From Zhengitettix transpicula (taxonomy: Eukaryota > Arthropoda > Insecta > Orthoptera > Tetrigidae): a DNA stretch of 64,000 nt. Position numbers and translations under genes: made by a program. Shown in pieces: positions 34,370 through 45,549 of this stretch (within the stretch, counting starts at the first letter, position 1; each line of letters begins with the position of its first letter). Below the pieces are notes generated by a model. That model was not told where the DNA came from, did no database searches, and saw nothing but the letters and a program-made list of their open reading frames with translations. The stretch lies in assembly GCA_037074705.1 (NCBI GenBank), contig CM073593.1, forward strand, positions 6,515,001 to 6,579,000, read 5' to 3'.

Positions 34370-35935
34370 GCTGTTAACCTACCGGGAGTGTTTTCATCAG
34401 GAACAGAAAGTAATTTTCACTCTCTTAGGCTACTGGTATTATATTTTGGCTCTCTTTAGATTATGGCAAATAATTTTGATTATTTTAGGGTACTGAGAGT
34501 ATTTTTTACTCTGGATGATACCGGGAATATTTTTTACACGCTCAACTTTCACGGAGAATCTTTGACTCGCTTCCCTTAAGGTACCGGGAGTCAGAAATGA
34601 CGCTCTGAAGGTACTAAGAGTATTTATATTAGGTATCTGGAGTTTCTCTGAAATTTCTGACGAAATTAGCATTCCCTCAAACAAACACCGTTGGGATAAG
34701 CCTCGCGAATGTTTCACATGTTCAAGGTAGATATAGAATTTTAATCTTGAAATCACTGATTTATATTTCATTTCTGGTAACTATTTTTAACTGTTAATGA
34801 CACGACGTTATTTGCAAATATAGCCTGTTTCAAATACCACAGTGAAAAATATCAAATTATTGATATTACTATTATGAATCGAAGCGAGTGTATCTGTGCG
34901 ATTGTAGGATCATTGGACTCGCGGCAGTTCCGGTTTCGTCGTCGAAGTGAGTCTGGCTGGCTGTTCTCTGCCATCAGGCGATCCAGTGAAATTTACATAC
35001 TACAGGTGTGAGCGTAAGAAAACTGGATCGAAGTCCAATTAACCTCGTGTAACCCGTGGGATTCCCCGGCAGTGAGTCAGACGCAGGTGCGCAAGCGATA
35101 TCTGCGAGGCAAAAAGTTTCTCCTTGCAGACACTCATTCAGCTGTCGGGCGCAACACACTCGTCACATTAATTATCATATAGGAAAATACAGTCGTCGCT
35201 ATAAAATCTCTCTTTACCAATCACGTAGCATATGCTTTGGTCCTTTTAACCTTTCTTAGGGCTACGATGATGTATGTAGTAATAATCGTCATGGAAGCAG
35301 TTCACGTCCCCTGAGTCGGTGTCGTACGAGTTCCCGTTCTCGACGCGTCTAAAGTATTTCATGTGTGAGATTTTACGGATTTATCGCGACGCTCCGGGTT
35401 AATAGGCTCAGTCGTAGTATGAAAGGACGCAAATGAAAAAGAAATAAAATTTTGAGACCTAAGTGTTCTATAATTCTAAACATGTTCCAAGTTTTTAACG
35501 TATGTTGAAGGAAATAAAATAGTTGTTTTTTCATTTACCTATTATCATTTTGATAATATACGATATTTTTATATTTGTAAAATCCTAATCTTATTAAAGG
35601 TATGTTGACAACATATTTTGTGATATCCCACCAGACAAATTGGATGAATTAATAGCTGTTTTTAATAATTAATGTTCAAATACTAAATTTACCTATGAAT
35701 TAGAAATTAATTGTCGTCTGAATTTTTTTAAAAATTTACATTTTTTATTTAATCATCAAATTAATCAAAAAATGATATATTTTTAATGTTTTTGCCAAAG
35801 CTTTGTTATTGTCCTGATATATGACGTCATACTCCTAACCTTAACTGTGTATTCATAATTATTATCCTATTGATTTGTGACGTGCTTATGAGAAATGAAA
35901 ATAAAATTAATTAAAATATAAGATTTAATTCACAA
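34370..35935. other. No recognised gene
   Basis: A moderately GC-rich patch lies at 34900-35420, with short frames only. The rest is AT-rich. No family signatures were found. Confidence 0.4.
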
Positions 35936-35939
35936 TAAA

Positions 35940-36035
35940 TGTACAACTTCAATAAATAATAAAATAATAATAAAGTAATTAAATAAAATAATAAATAATA
36001 ATAAAATAAAAGTGAATAATAAAATAAAAGGTTTT
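35940..36035. repeat. A/T low-complexity (AATAATAAA)n tract
   Basis: An imperfect run of AATAAT and AATAAA units. Confidence 0.9.
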
Positions 36036-36377
36036 AAAATATTCTTCACCGCCTAGCGCGTGATTCAACTCAGGGTTCCCTATGATGTAATTAACATACT
36101 TTGCACTTATATAGCTAGTTGCGGGAACAGCTTACCGTTGCCACGCGTGGCTGGTCGCCCACTCATAGGGATGGCTACTTGATCATGGAAAATCTTTCAC
36201 CACGTTGATATACGTTAATCTTCTTCTCCAGCAAGAAAGTAAGTCTGTTTCGCTCCGTACCTGAGGGTCACAAAATGACAATTGATTCGTATTGGGTCCC
36301 CATCCCCCTCTCAACCATTGGGAAACCAATTAAGGATCACTTATCCTAATACGTGACGTCACTCCGCGTAGTAAGGT

Positions 36378-36565
36378 GTTTTTTTTCATTGAATTATTTA
36401 CAGTTGCATCAACAGCTCTGATTATTAGCGACTAATTAAGGGAACTCATTTTTGCTTGGTCGGGGACACAAACATCCATGCCCTTGCCGGGTTTCGAACC
36501 GGGGACCTCTGTGATGCTCAACATTCACGCTGACCCCTACACCTCAAGAGGTCGGCCATAGTGGA
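36378..36565 (-). mobile_element. tRNA-related SINE
   Basis: On the minus strand the head is TGGCCGACCTCTTGAGGTGT, then GTAGGGGTCAGCG (A-box-like), then GGTTCGAAACC, a perfect pol III B box. A body AAGGGCATGGATGTTTGTGT and an A-rich tail (36378-36390) follow. This layout is a tRNA-derived SINE. The cloverleaf is not intact enough for a functional tRNA. Confidence 0.7.
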
Positions 36566-36671
36566 GGTTTTTTTTTGGATGGGGGAGGGGTCTATCACTT
36601 CCCACGTGAACGTGCTGTTAGTAAACTAACTTGGAACACAAAGAATTTGAACTCGTGATTGATCCGCACAT

Positions 36672-36822
36672 GTTTTTTTTAAGGGGTAACAGGCTACATA
36701 ACGGTAACCCACATGGTGGCAACTCTACTTTAATAGTATAGGAATGGATTTGAAAGGGGGATGTGGAAGGGTAGAAGAAAGTAGCCAATGGTTAACTAGG
36801 GCACCCGAGATATGGTTTACAT
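36672..36822 (-). mobile_element. Family A retroposon-like repeat, 5'-truncated copy
   Basis: Only the last ~140 bp of the family are present, with the tail (T-run 36672-36680 on the plus strand). It is truncated at the 5' end, as expected for target-primed reverse transcription. Confidence 0.8.
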
Positions 36823-36824
36823 AA

Positions 36825-36939
36825 TGAATTATCCAATTATTATGATAAATGATTAACAAATCCGAATTGTAAAATCTAAATGTAAGAAACCCACATTTGA
36901 AATGTATAATTATTTTTTCAAACTGTTCAATTGTATGTA
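36825..36939 (+). repeat. Dispersed repeat interrupted by mariner copy 2
   Basis: It is nearly identical to 27430-27546 up to CAATTGTATGTA, where the mariner follows at the TA. Confidence 0.85.
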
Positions 36940-38233
36940 CCACTGTGAACAAAAAGTAAGGTGAATTTATTTAAAAAATATAAATTCTTTAATTATTCTT
37001 ACAAATCAATTACATCCCCTTCAAAGTAATCACCGTCCGATATAACGCACTTTTTCCAAAGCTTTTTCCAGTCCTGGAAACAGTCTGAATAGTCTTTTTC
37101 CGGTATAGCCTTCAAGACCTTCTTCGATTCGGTTTCCATCTCCTCAATCGTGTCCAAATGGCGTCCCCGAATAGCCAGAAGTCGCACGGAGCTAAATCAG
37201 GCGAATACGGTGGTTGCGGAACGATATGAGTCGAGTTTTTGGCAAAAAAAGTCGCGAAGAATCAATGTACTACGACATGGTGCATTATCGTGATGAAGGA
37301 ACCAAGAGTTGTTCGCCCATAATTCTGGGCGTTTCAGACGAATAGCTTCACGCAAACGACGAATAACGCTCAAATAATATTATTTGTTGACAGTTTGCCC
37401 GGCGGAAGGAATTCATAGTGCACCACACCATGATAATCAAAGGAAACTGTCAACATGACCTTGATTTCGGATCGACTTTGCCGTGGTCTTTTCGGTCTCG
37501 CTTCACCTTTTGCACGATATTCGCTGGATTGGTCGGTTGTTTCAGGGTCGTATGCGTAAATCCAAGTCTCGTCTCCAGTAATGATGCATTTCAAGTGTTC
37601 CTGATAGTCAGACAGCAAAGTTTTACACACATCAACGCGACGTTGTTTTTTTTTCCAAAAAAATGAGCGATTTTGGCACCAATCGAGACTTGACGCGTTT
37701 GAGACACAAAACATTCTTCAAAATGGTTTGGGCTGAGCCAAATGATATTCCAACACTATCAGCGAGATCTCTAATTGTCCATCGACGATTTTCAAGTACC
37801 AAATCTTTGATTTTTTTGGACGTGGCCCTCGACGGTAGACGTTGATGGTCGTCCAGAGCGCGGTTCGTCTTCAACGCGCTCTCGGCCCTCCTTGAACTCG
37901 TTGTACCACTTATAAACGATTTTTTGTGCCATAGTTTGATCATCAAAGACCTTCCGCAACATTTTCAACGTCTCCGCACAAGAATATTCGTGCCGCAAAC
38001 AAAATTTGATGCAAGTTCTTTGCTCAACAAAATCACCCATTGCAAAAATCGAAAAAGTCACTTTTAGTTGTTTACAAAAACACGTGTAACTCGGAGATAA
38101 TTAAACATTTTAACAAACAGACGCTTGGCAAATAATATAGACAGTCCTACCAACCTAGGAAAAAAAATTACCTGCCTTCCTAATACCCGGGAGTTTTAAA
38201 TGACAATTTCACCTTACTTTTTGATCACGGTGG
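36940..38233 (-). mobile_element. mariner element copy 2 with terminal inverted repeats and TA duplication
   Basis: Ends are CCACTGTGAACAAAAAGTAA and CTTTTTGATCACGGTGG. TA dinucleotides lie at 36938-36939 and 38234-38235. Length is 1294 bp. It is the same family as the 28-kb element. Confidence 0.97.
36999..38040 (-). pseudogene. mariner transposase, frameshifted (copy 2)
   Basis: Start MGDFVEQRTCIKFCLRHEYS at 38040. It continues through QKIVYKWYNEFKEGRERVED and the catalytic block TGDETWIYAYDP. The frame breaks at the shared GGCAAACTGTC site (37389-37399, reversed) and again later: the HHDNAP and SPDLAP regions are damaged (for example the second Asp region reads as out-of-frame), and there is a deletion after the latter. 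It cannot encode active transposase. Confidence 0.93.
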
Positions 38234-38698
38234 TATTACTAATTTTATATTATTAATAATCACTGGATATATCACATAGCAGGGAACAACATAGATTAAC
38301 ACAAGCACATTATTCTTCTTTACATCACGAACTGGGATTATTATTAGACGGAAGAGAATATTGCAATATATTCTCTACCTTTTCAGTTTATCTGTTGGCT
38401 TACTGTTGACAGCAAATAATTGTTTACCTAATGATACAATATTCTGTAAAGAATACTAACGGGGCAGAATTAATTTTAAGTTTTAACTTTTGAAATGGAG
38501 GATTAATTTAAGACAGAAACCTTTTAAATACAGCTGTTTTTCTTTAAAGCGAAGAAAATACCTACCCAAACATTTAAAAATCAGACTTTGGAACATCACC
38601 ATTTACTCTTAAAGTGATTTGATGGCAGTTCGATATTACGGCTCAATTTAAACGACGATATAGAGTACGATTTGAAATCGGTTCAACCGCTTTCTTGT

Positions 38699-38738
38699 GA
38701 TGAGCGAACGAAGTCAGTGATGAGCGAACGAAGTCAGT
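38699..38738. repeat. 20-bp perfect tandem duplication
   Basis: GATGAGCGAACGAAGTCAGT occurs twice in a row. The surrounding 38240-38940 has no recognised gene. Confidence 0.9.
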
Positions 38739-38944
38739 GAAGAACTTAAGATGACATTTGTTTCTACGAAGCCTGAGACGGTAAGCATACAAGGTGTAAG
38801 AAAACTCGACACGCTTAATTTCAGGAATGAATTCCTCATATTGAGAGGAGAAAAAAGTGAATTTCAATATGGAGACCGGAAATTCATAATTACAGAGTTA
38901 TCCTGAACTTCTCTATCTGAACGGTTTGTATGAAGTTCAGCTAA

Positions 38945-39090
38945 CTAATCAAAGATTGAAGCCTTTCCCGGTGCAGTTGTTCAATATATTGTTCTCGGAG
39001 TTCAACCGGGTTTTGCATAATTGTAGAACGCAACGTTTCGACGACTAAAAGCTCTGTCGTCATCTTCTAGGCGAAGGAAAGAATATATTG
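38945..39090 (-). repeat. Penelope-type terminal repeat
   Basis: On the minus strand: CCTAGAAGATGACGACAGAG, TCGTCGAAACGTTGCG, ATGCAAAACCCGGTTGAACT, CCGAGAACAATATATTG and CACCGGGAAAGG. Its distal half is the arm of the palindrome at 11975-12084. Confidence 0.8.
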
Positions 39091-39525
39091 TTCAGCTAAC
39101 TAGTTGGATCGCTCTGTTCTCATGAGATGTTTAAAGTGACTAAATACACCGCAGCTTTGAAGACGATCAGAGATGGCTGCTGTCTGTCACAACGCGTGCA
39201 CGGCTTAGACATGACGGGTAATCATTTGCGGGTGCTAACAAGTATTTAGGTCAACAACAGTTTTATTCGCTACATGTTTCATCACGTAACCAGAGTCTCG
39301 CATTTTAGTCATAAAATATAAATAAATATAAAGGTTCGGATTCTTTTGTGATTATCCATTTCCGAATCCATCTTGAGTTACACTTTTTTCTTTTCTCAAT
39401 ATGAGGAATCTATTCCTCTAATATTTCCGTCGAGTTTTGTTACATCCTGTAGAACTACCGACACAATCTTTAAATTACAAAATTCTTTATTAAAATCAAC
39501 CATTGCTAAATTACCTTGTGCTTCA

Positions 39526-39632
39526 ATAAATAGTTCTCGGAATTCACACGGGTGTTGCATATTTATATTTAGACGCAACGTTTCGACGACTGAAAGCACT
39601 GTCGTCATCTTCTAGGCGAAGTGCCGGAACCT
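39526..39632 (-). repeat. Penelope-type terminal repeat, left inverted arm
   Basis: On the minus strand it reads GGTTCCGGCACTTCGCCTAG, AAGATGACGACAGTGCTTTC, GTCGTCGAAACGTTGCGTC and AATTCCGAGAACTA. It is the inverted counterpart of 41094-41225. Confidence 0.85.
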
Positions 39633-39633
39633 C

Positions 39634-40108
39634 TTTTTTTAGGGTAACAGGCTACATGAGGGTAATCCACAAGGTGGAAACTCCCTTTTAATAACATAGG
39701 AAGGGATTTAAAAGGGGGGATGCGGAAGGGCAGTGGAAGGTAGCCAAGGGTTGATTAGAGCCCCTGGGCTACAGTTTAAAGATACTTCCCGGCAATTCGC
39801 CTAAAAGTGATGCAGGGAAAACCCTAGAAAAACCTGCATCAGGTAGGTCTGGCATTTGGTACTTGTCCCACGCCCTTCCGATGGCGGGAGAGGGGTTATC
39901 TGTGGGGTCGCAGCTTTCCCCTCTCCGTGCCTTGACCAGTTTAGGAGGCAGCAGGTCGACTGTTTCAAGGGGAACAGCGAACAACTCTTACCGTATGCCT
40001 AAGGTCTGCGACTCCAGAACATACACCTCTCAAAACAGGCCGAGGTGCCTCGGCTTGTGGGAACCTTAGTTCAAAAACGGAGATAGGGTGCCTCCCCTTT
40101 CTAGATGT
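39634..40108 (-). mobile_element. Family A retroposon-like repeat between Penelope arm and Penelope gene
   Basis: It shows the full order of family blocks from the T-run at 39634-39640 to the GAACCTTAGTTCAAAAACGG head region, and is truncated before the hairpin head. Its tail abuts the terminal repeat with the same junction as seen in the right arm. Confidence 0.85.
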
Positions 40109-40119
40109 TCTAATCCGGA

Positions 40120-40950
40120 GGAAACAAAATGGTAGACGTGGCCATTCCGTTTATCGGAAAGCCACATACAGTATTTGCATGCTAGCAGCTTCCACCATCC
40201 GTCACAGAAGAGTTAAGTTCTCTCAACCTTGGTCCACAGGGCCAGTGTGGTATCAGACAAAGACAATCTAGCTGGTGAATTAGAACATCTTAAAACCGTT
40301 TTCCGCCCGAACGGATACAATCCCGGCCAGATAAAGAGGGCACTTGCGCTCAGAAGGGAGAAAACAGTAGAAGAAAAGGAAATTGCAGTCAACCATGCTT
40401 ACATTCCTCAGCCGGCAACATCAGCAACCTAATAGGACGCCTTCTGGCCAAGCATAACATTGACACGGTCTTCTATCCACAAAATAAAATTAAAGAAATG
40501 CTTGGCTCGGTGTAAGACAGTATAGGATTTCGTACACCTGGGGTCTACAGCATACCATGTGAATGCGGCAAGAAGTACATCGGCCAAACTATTAGCACGG
40601 TAATGGACAGATGCACAGAACATCAAAGGCATCTCAAACTCAAACAGCCAAATAAGTCAGCGGTGGCAGAGAAAGCCATAGAAACCGGCCATGACACAAA
40701 GTTCAATGAAACCAAAATCTTGGATCGTGTCAATGGTTTCTGGAGCAGCATTATCAAAGAGGCCATACATATTAGGACACAAGACAACCTGCTAAACCGG
40801 GACACCGGGTTTCAATTGAGCAAGACTTGGGACCCAGCTATAACATTGTTAAGACGAGGGGTCCGGAGCTCTATTGTGGCTGGGGTTGCTGCGGGCAATG
40901 TACCCCAGCGACTTTTGATTGATGCTGACATGGCGGAGGCGGACGGTTGA
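40120..40950 (+). pseudogene. Penelope-like retroelement, 3' part of RT-GIY-YIG polyprotein
   Basis: The frame shows TLVHRASVVSDKDNLAGELE and HLKTVFRPNGYNPGQIKRAL, the linker that follows the RT in Penelope elements. It then frameshifts around 40400 and shows IGRLLAKHNIDTVF. One stop (TAA at 40512) precedes the GIY-YIG endonuclease, with GVYSIPCECGKKYIGQT and the downstream HQRHLKLKQPNKSAVAEKA. The RT palm itself is absent. The remainder runs to a stop at 40950. The element is 5'-truncated and dead. Confidence 0.92.
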
Positions 40951-40993
40951 CTGAGCGTTTTTGGCTCTCACAGTGTGATGATCCGGTTGAGGA

Positions 40994-41093
40994 TCTTCCA
41001 CATCTCTCCTTTCAAATCCCTTTCCTATGCTATAAGAGGGGAGTTGCCACTATGTGGATTACCCTATACATAGCCTGTCTACACCTAAAAAAA
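40994..41093 (+). mobile_element. Family A retroposon 3' end, right inverted arm
   Basis: It holds the last ~100 bp of family A (CTTCCACATCTCTCCTTTCA ... TAGCCTGTCTACACCT plus A7), in sense orientation. It is immediately followed by GGTTCCGGCACTTCGCC, matching the reversed junction at 39625-39640. Confidence 0.85.
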
Positions 41094-41225
41094 TGGTTCC
41101 GGCACTTCGCCTAGAAGATGACGAAAGTGCTTTCAGTCGTCGAAACGTTGCGTCTAAATATAAATATGCAAAACCCGTGTGAATTCCGAGAACTACTTCA
41201 CCGGGAAAGACTTCACTCTTTGATT
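41094..41225 (+). repeat. Penelope-type terminal repeat, right inverted arm
   Basis: CCTAGAAGATGACGAAAGTG, GTCGTCGAAACGTTGCGTC, ATGCAAAACCCGTGTGAATT, CCGAGAAC and CACCGGGAAAGAC occur in order. The stem GACGA/TCGTC and a TTGC/GCAA stem after GAAACG recall hammerhead stems II and III. Confidence 0.85.
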
Positions 41226-41229
41226 ACCT

Positions 41230-41795
41230 TGTGGTTGTAACGATGTTCCACAAAATTTGTTAAATATAGTTGATTGTAAACTAAGCACAGAGTTAAAGAT
41301 ATTATAAATCCGATCCAAACAGATGCATGCCTATAGCTAACGATCTTCCATATGAACCAGCAAGCGATTACATTCTTTGTCGTTTTAAATAGAAAAATTA
41401 ACTGACTTGGAATGAACTGAATCTGATTCTCAGCATAAAATATCTAAATAATGCAACATGAATTTTAAGTTTTGAATTGAATACTGTTAAACAATTCCAC
41501 AACAACAAGAATGTGTGAGTTTAGGTGGAACCTAATGTTGCAGTATGTGAATCAAGTCGCTTTAGAGACTAGCACGTCACGGTTTCCCTAATAAATTTTT
41601 CATTTACAAACTGCGAACTGTATTCTTTTTCATATTTATCATAGTTAATTTGGAATTACTTTTTTTAAAAAAAATTCAAGCGTATTATCCGATTTGGACC
41701 GGGCTGTTGTTTCGATTACGATAATATTTCCGAATTTCTCAATTTAACTCTTTCCTAAAGAGATGAAAAGTATTTTTTCCCTCAATTTTCGAACA
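41230..41795. other. No recognised gene
   Basis: This is AT-rich sequence with no element boundaries seen. Confidence 0.4.
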
Positions 41796-41799
41796 ACAA

Positions 41800-42325
41800 A
41801 ATCACATACCGAACCATAAATTTGGTTTTAGAAACCAGCACTCTACAGTTGAACAGGTTTATAGAGTGATAATAATTATTATTGCCACCTTTGAATCCTA
41901 CGAATACTTCGCTGCTGTATTTCTAAGTCTGGCACAAAGGCTTGTTGTATAAGTTGAAACTGTGGCTTTCCGAGAACCTCTATCTGATCTATTGCGATCG
42001 TATCTACAAATAAAAGACGAAGAAAAACTTATCAACAGTAATGCAGACCTGCAATGTTTGCTGATTTAATGACGATGATCCGGCAAGAGATTTCACAAAA
42101 CTACAAAACCATCTCGATTTTATCCAAGATTAATTTAAAAAATGGCGAATTAAAATCAATAAAAGAAAGCCCGTAAACGTCACCTTTACAAAGAGGAGAC
42201 ACTTGTCCATCCATCAGCATCAACTTATCCTGCAGGTCCCATATTAGGACCGAACGCTATAAATAACCTATTTCTTCATCCACACCAAACTTCTTATCTA
42301 CAAGCCGATGTGGTTTTACGAAATA
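41800..42325 (+). pseudogene. Highly degraded Jockey-type LINE reverse transcriptase
   Basis: In shifting frames it shows FGFRNQHSTVEQVYRV, YFAAVFLSLAQ, LQNHLDFIQD, KWRIKIN, VNVTFTKRR and then GPILGPNAINNLFLHPHQTS. These are Jockey RT blocks, but the thumb-like WRIKIN block precedes the LGP block, so the copy is rearranged as well as full of stops. Confidence 0.75.
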
Positions 42326-42481
42326 CACTAATATAGAATAAATAATAGAAAGATTCCAAACAAAAAACCATTCGGACCATCTTCAACGCACCGTACTACA
42401 TAACCAATATCTGTAGATATCTACAGTGATGTGAAAAAAGGAATAGTGAAGATTATTTCTGTAGTATCCATTGAAGACCTA

Positions 42482-43838
42482 CGAGGGTGGTCTGAAAAGT
42501 TTCCGACCTCAAAATGAAGATGGCAGCACTAGTAAATAAAAGGTAGTGAATTTCGTCGGTCATCTGTTGACAGTTACTCACCAAAGTTTCAGCCGTTATG
42601 GATGCGCAGTTGTTATGTAACATTCGTTTGAGTGAGTTGATGTGAGTGTTTTTGTGAAAATGGAGAAAATTGAGTATCGAGCTGTTATTAAATATTTGTT
42701 TTTTAAAGGCAATACGCCTACACATATCAAAGATGAGTTGGATTCTGTGTATGGGGACTTTTCTTGTTAAAAGCAACTTTATTAATGATTGTTGAACCAG
42801 AGTTATAATATTCTAGCAAACCGTAGTCTAATATCTTTATACGGACCAGATACGAGAGATTTTCTTCAGGGTGTTATAATAAATGATATTAATAAACTAT
42901 ATTTATTTACCACAGTGAAATTTTGGGCAGCTGAACGTGGCCGTAAGAGCTTGGGAGACGATGAACGTTGGGGACGTCCAAAAACTGCAACTACCGACGA
43001 AAACATCGCCAAAGTTCACCAAATTGTGCCACACGACCGCCGAATTGAAGTGAGAGAGATAGCAGAGGTCATGAGAAAGTGTTTGTCACATATTAAATCA
43101 ACATTTAGGCATGAGAAAGCTGTCCGCGCGTTGGGAGCCGCGATTGCTCACGTCAGACCAAAAACGTGTTCGAATGAACATTTCCAACGCTCCGTTGGCG
43201 AAGTTTAGGCGCAATAAATCCGAGTTTTGGCACCGATTAATTACTGTAGATGAAACATGGATACGCCAGAAACAAAAATACAGTCCAAACAGTGGACTGC
43301 AAAGGGGGAACCGGCTCCAAAAAAAGCAAAAACTGTTTTTTCGGCTGGGAAAGTGATGGCGACTGTTTTTTTGGGATAGTCATGGAGTTATTTTCATCGA
43401 TTATCTTCAAAAAGGGAAAAGCATTACAGGAGCATCATTACTTGACAAGCTGAAGGCAGAACTTGCGGAAAAACGGCCACATTTGCAGAAAAAGAAAATC
43501 CTGTTTCACACCTCAGCGGTTGCCATGGCGAAAATCCACGAATTACGGTTTTAACTGCTTGACCATCCAGATCTAGCCCCAAGCGACTTCTTCTTCTTGT
43601 TCCCTCATCTAAAAATTGCGCTCGGAGGACAGAGATTTTCGTCAAATGAAGAGGCAGTCACTTTCGTGAACACTTATTTTGCAGAGAAAAACTCCGACTA
43701 CTTTTTGGACGGGTTACAGAGATGGGAGCATCGCTGGGAGAAGTTACAAGGAGACTATGTTGAAAAATAAAAATAAAATTAAAAAAAATATCTTGTATCA
43801 TTGTTGGGTCGGAAACTTTTCAGAAGAAGCCGTACACT
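42482..43838 (+). mobile_element. mariner element of a second family, carrying an internal host-gene fragment
   Basis: The left end CGAGGGTGGTCTGAAAAGTT plus TCCGACC follows a TA at 42480-42481. The right end is GGTCGGAAACTTTTCAGA, after which it decays, so the 3' boundary is approximate. The transposase is in pieces. It starts MEKIEYRAVIKYLFFKGNTP at 42660, resumes after the insertion at VKFWAAERGRKSLGDDER, and continues with a catalytic VDETW block, a damaged second block (FHTSAVAMAKIHE, its Asp region lost), [13 protein letters not shown] and RWEHRWE. Several frameshifts occur. Confidence 0.9.
42764..42909 (+). pseudogene. Iba57: Iba57-like (GcvT-fold Fe-S assembly factor) exon fragment inside mariner
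   Basis: Between the mariner codons for YGDFS and those for TVKFW lies a foreign ~145-bp segment. Its frame at 42792-42899 reads NILANRSLISLYGPDTRDFL followed by QGVIINDINKL. The R-S-L-I-x-L-x-GPDT-x-x-FLQG-x-x-x-NDI-x-x-L pattern is the N-terminal hallmark of IBA57/YgfZ proteins, which help build mitochondrial 4Fe-4S clusters. No splice sites or other Iba57 exons were seen. An in-frame TGA at 42786 precedes it. It is a captured fragment, not a working gene. Confidence 0.75.
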
Positions 43839-43844
43839 CTCGAC

Positions 43845-45540
43845 TTGCTCTCCAGTCTAGTACTATTTTGTAAACGTTAATACGCCTTAGTTGAAACTGA
43901 TGAACATGTGCTCGCATTGTCACTTCCTGTTAAGTAATTTACATATTGCTCAACGAGCAGATTGTAAATATGATTGATTTGTCGCCATTGTTGAAGGGAG
44001 TCTAGGTGCGAAACGATTATTAATTATCCAACGGGGAAACAAGAGTATGTGAAGCGACCGGTTGTGGTCTGAACCACTAGTCACGGCGCTTGGATCAACC
44101 TGACGTACTTTGCAGCGATTAAATCTAAATTTGATGTGATCCGACGTGGAACACGCCGCAACTGCGTTGTGGGATTCTGGACCAGACGTTGATTATTCCA
44201 TGTGAGGCAAAGACTTGGAATGCACATCCACATGTGACGTCCTCAGCGAAAATGGACGACGTAAAAAGAAAACAAATAGCATCAGAAGAGCGAATGAGTG
44301 AGAGGCCTTGAACCATTTCTCCGACGTAGAACGCGGCTAAAAAGTCGGCTTGCGGCAATAACCTTTGAGGAATACCTGCTCAAGGTTGGAATCCGTGGTG
44401 CTGTGAACAATAGCTCTTCCAAATCCAAAAAAGGCTCGAACGGTCGTTGCACAATGTTAGCCAACGTAAGGAACAGAAAAGTCATCTCTTGCCTCTGTCA
44501 AGTACCTAGTCATCTAGTCATTTAATATATCATTAGAGAGATATAGAATTAGTTAAAAAACAGTAATAATTAATGTTAACTACATTAACCTGTTATTTAA
44601 TGAATAAATAAAAACTCACAAGGGATGACGTCAAAACTTTCATAAAATATACCGGAATAAAACTAGTCCATTACGAATAAATAAACCAAAAAAAAACTTG
44701 CATGTTACATCAAATAATTTTTTAGCTTGCAATATACGGATTTTATAATTCTATTGGCCTCTGTGATACGAATATAGGCACACTGTGTGCTGTAATTATA
44801 TTTGATACTTCATTATCAAGCATATTGTGGAAATTTTGGTATGATTTTTGTATATAAAAATGCAGAATTTATGTGTGACAAATTTTTACATAATACTATA
44901 TATTACTATATGATTAAAACGTTTTTATTCAAACAAATTTTTCCTTAGTTCGGAAAATGCGAGCCGCCGTTTTAAAATGCAAAACTATTATATTTAACTC
45001 CATCTGAGGACAAAAATGCGAAACTTTATTTTAATTCCTATTTGTTTTAAATGTAATGGAAGAAAAATTTGTCGGATTACAACCTCTTACCGAATTTCTT
45101 TCGGTGGCTGGTTCTTTATGAAAATAGCACGCGACGTCCTTTCCTTGGATGTTAGTCCAGTCGCGAAGTCCTTATCCTCGTTGCTTTTCCCGTTACTTTA
45201 CGATGTGTTACTATTGTTACAAGTGTAAGCAAAACAATGCTAACACGCCATGTCCAACAACCAGACTCTCGAGAGCTTCTTTTTCTCTAGGTTTTCTATC
45301 AGCTTCTCACATCTTGGAAAACGTCATCTCCTTTATCAACGTGTCTGGACGTTAAAGTTGTTTTGTCCGGCCAGCCGTAAATTCATCAAACTCTAGAGTT
45401 TTCCGCCACATTTGTTACTAAGGCAAATAATTATTTTGAAATGTCTGTGAGGATTAAGGTTGGTGGGCAGTTTGCACCTGCTTATAATTCTGTTGTGGTC
45501 ATTTCTTTGGCGAAGTTATAAATTGAAATGAAAAAATTAG
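43845..45540. other. No recognised gene
   Basis: A denser, GC-richer patch at 43990-44520 has overlapping short frames without family signatures and may be an old element. The remainder is AT-rich. Confidence 0.4.
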
Positions 45541-45549
45541 GTCTGATTG

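Noticed and set aside
36430..36565. Functional tRNA gene
   Set aside because: A perfect B box is present, but the A-box region and arms do not fold into a cloverleaf with a clear anticodon; a tRNA-derived SINE fits better.
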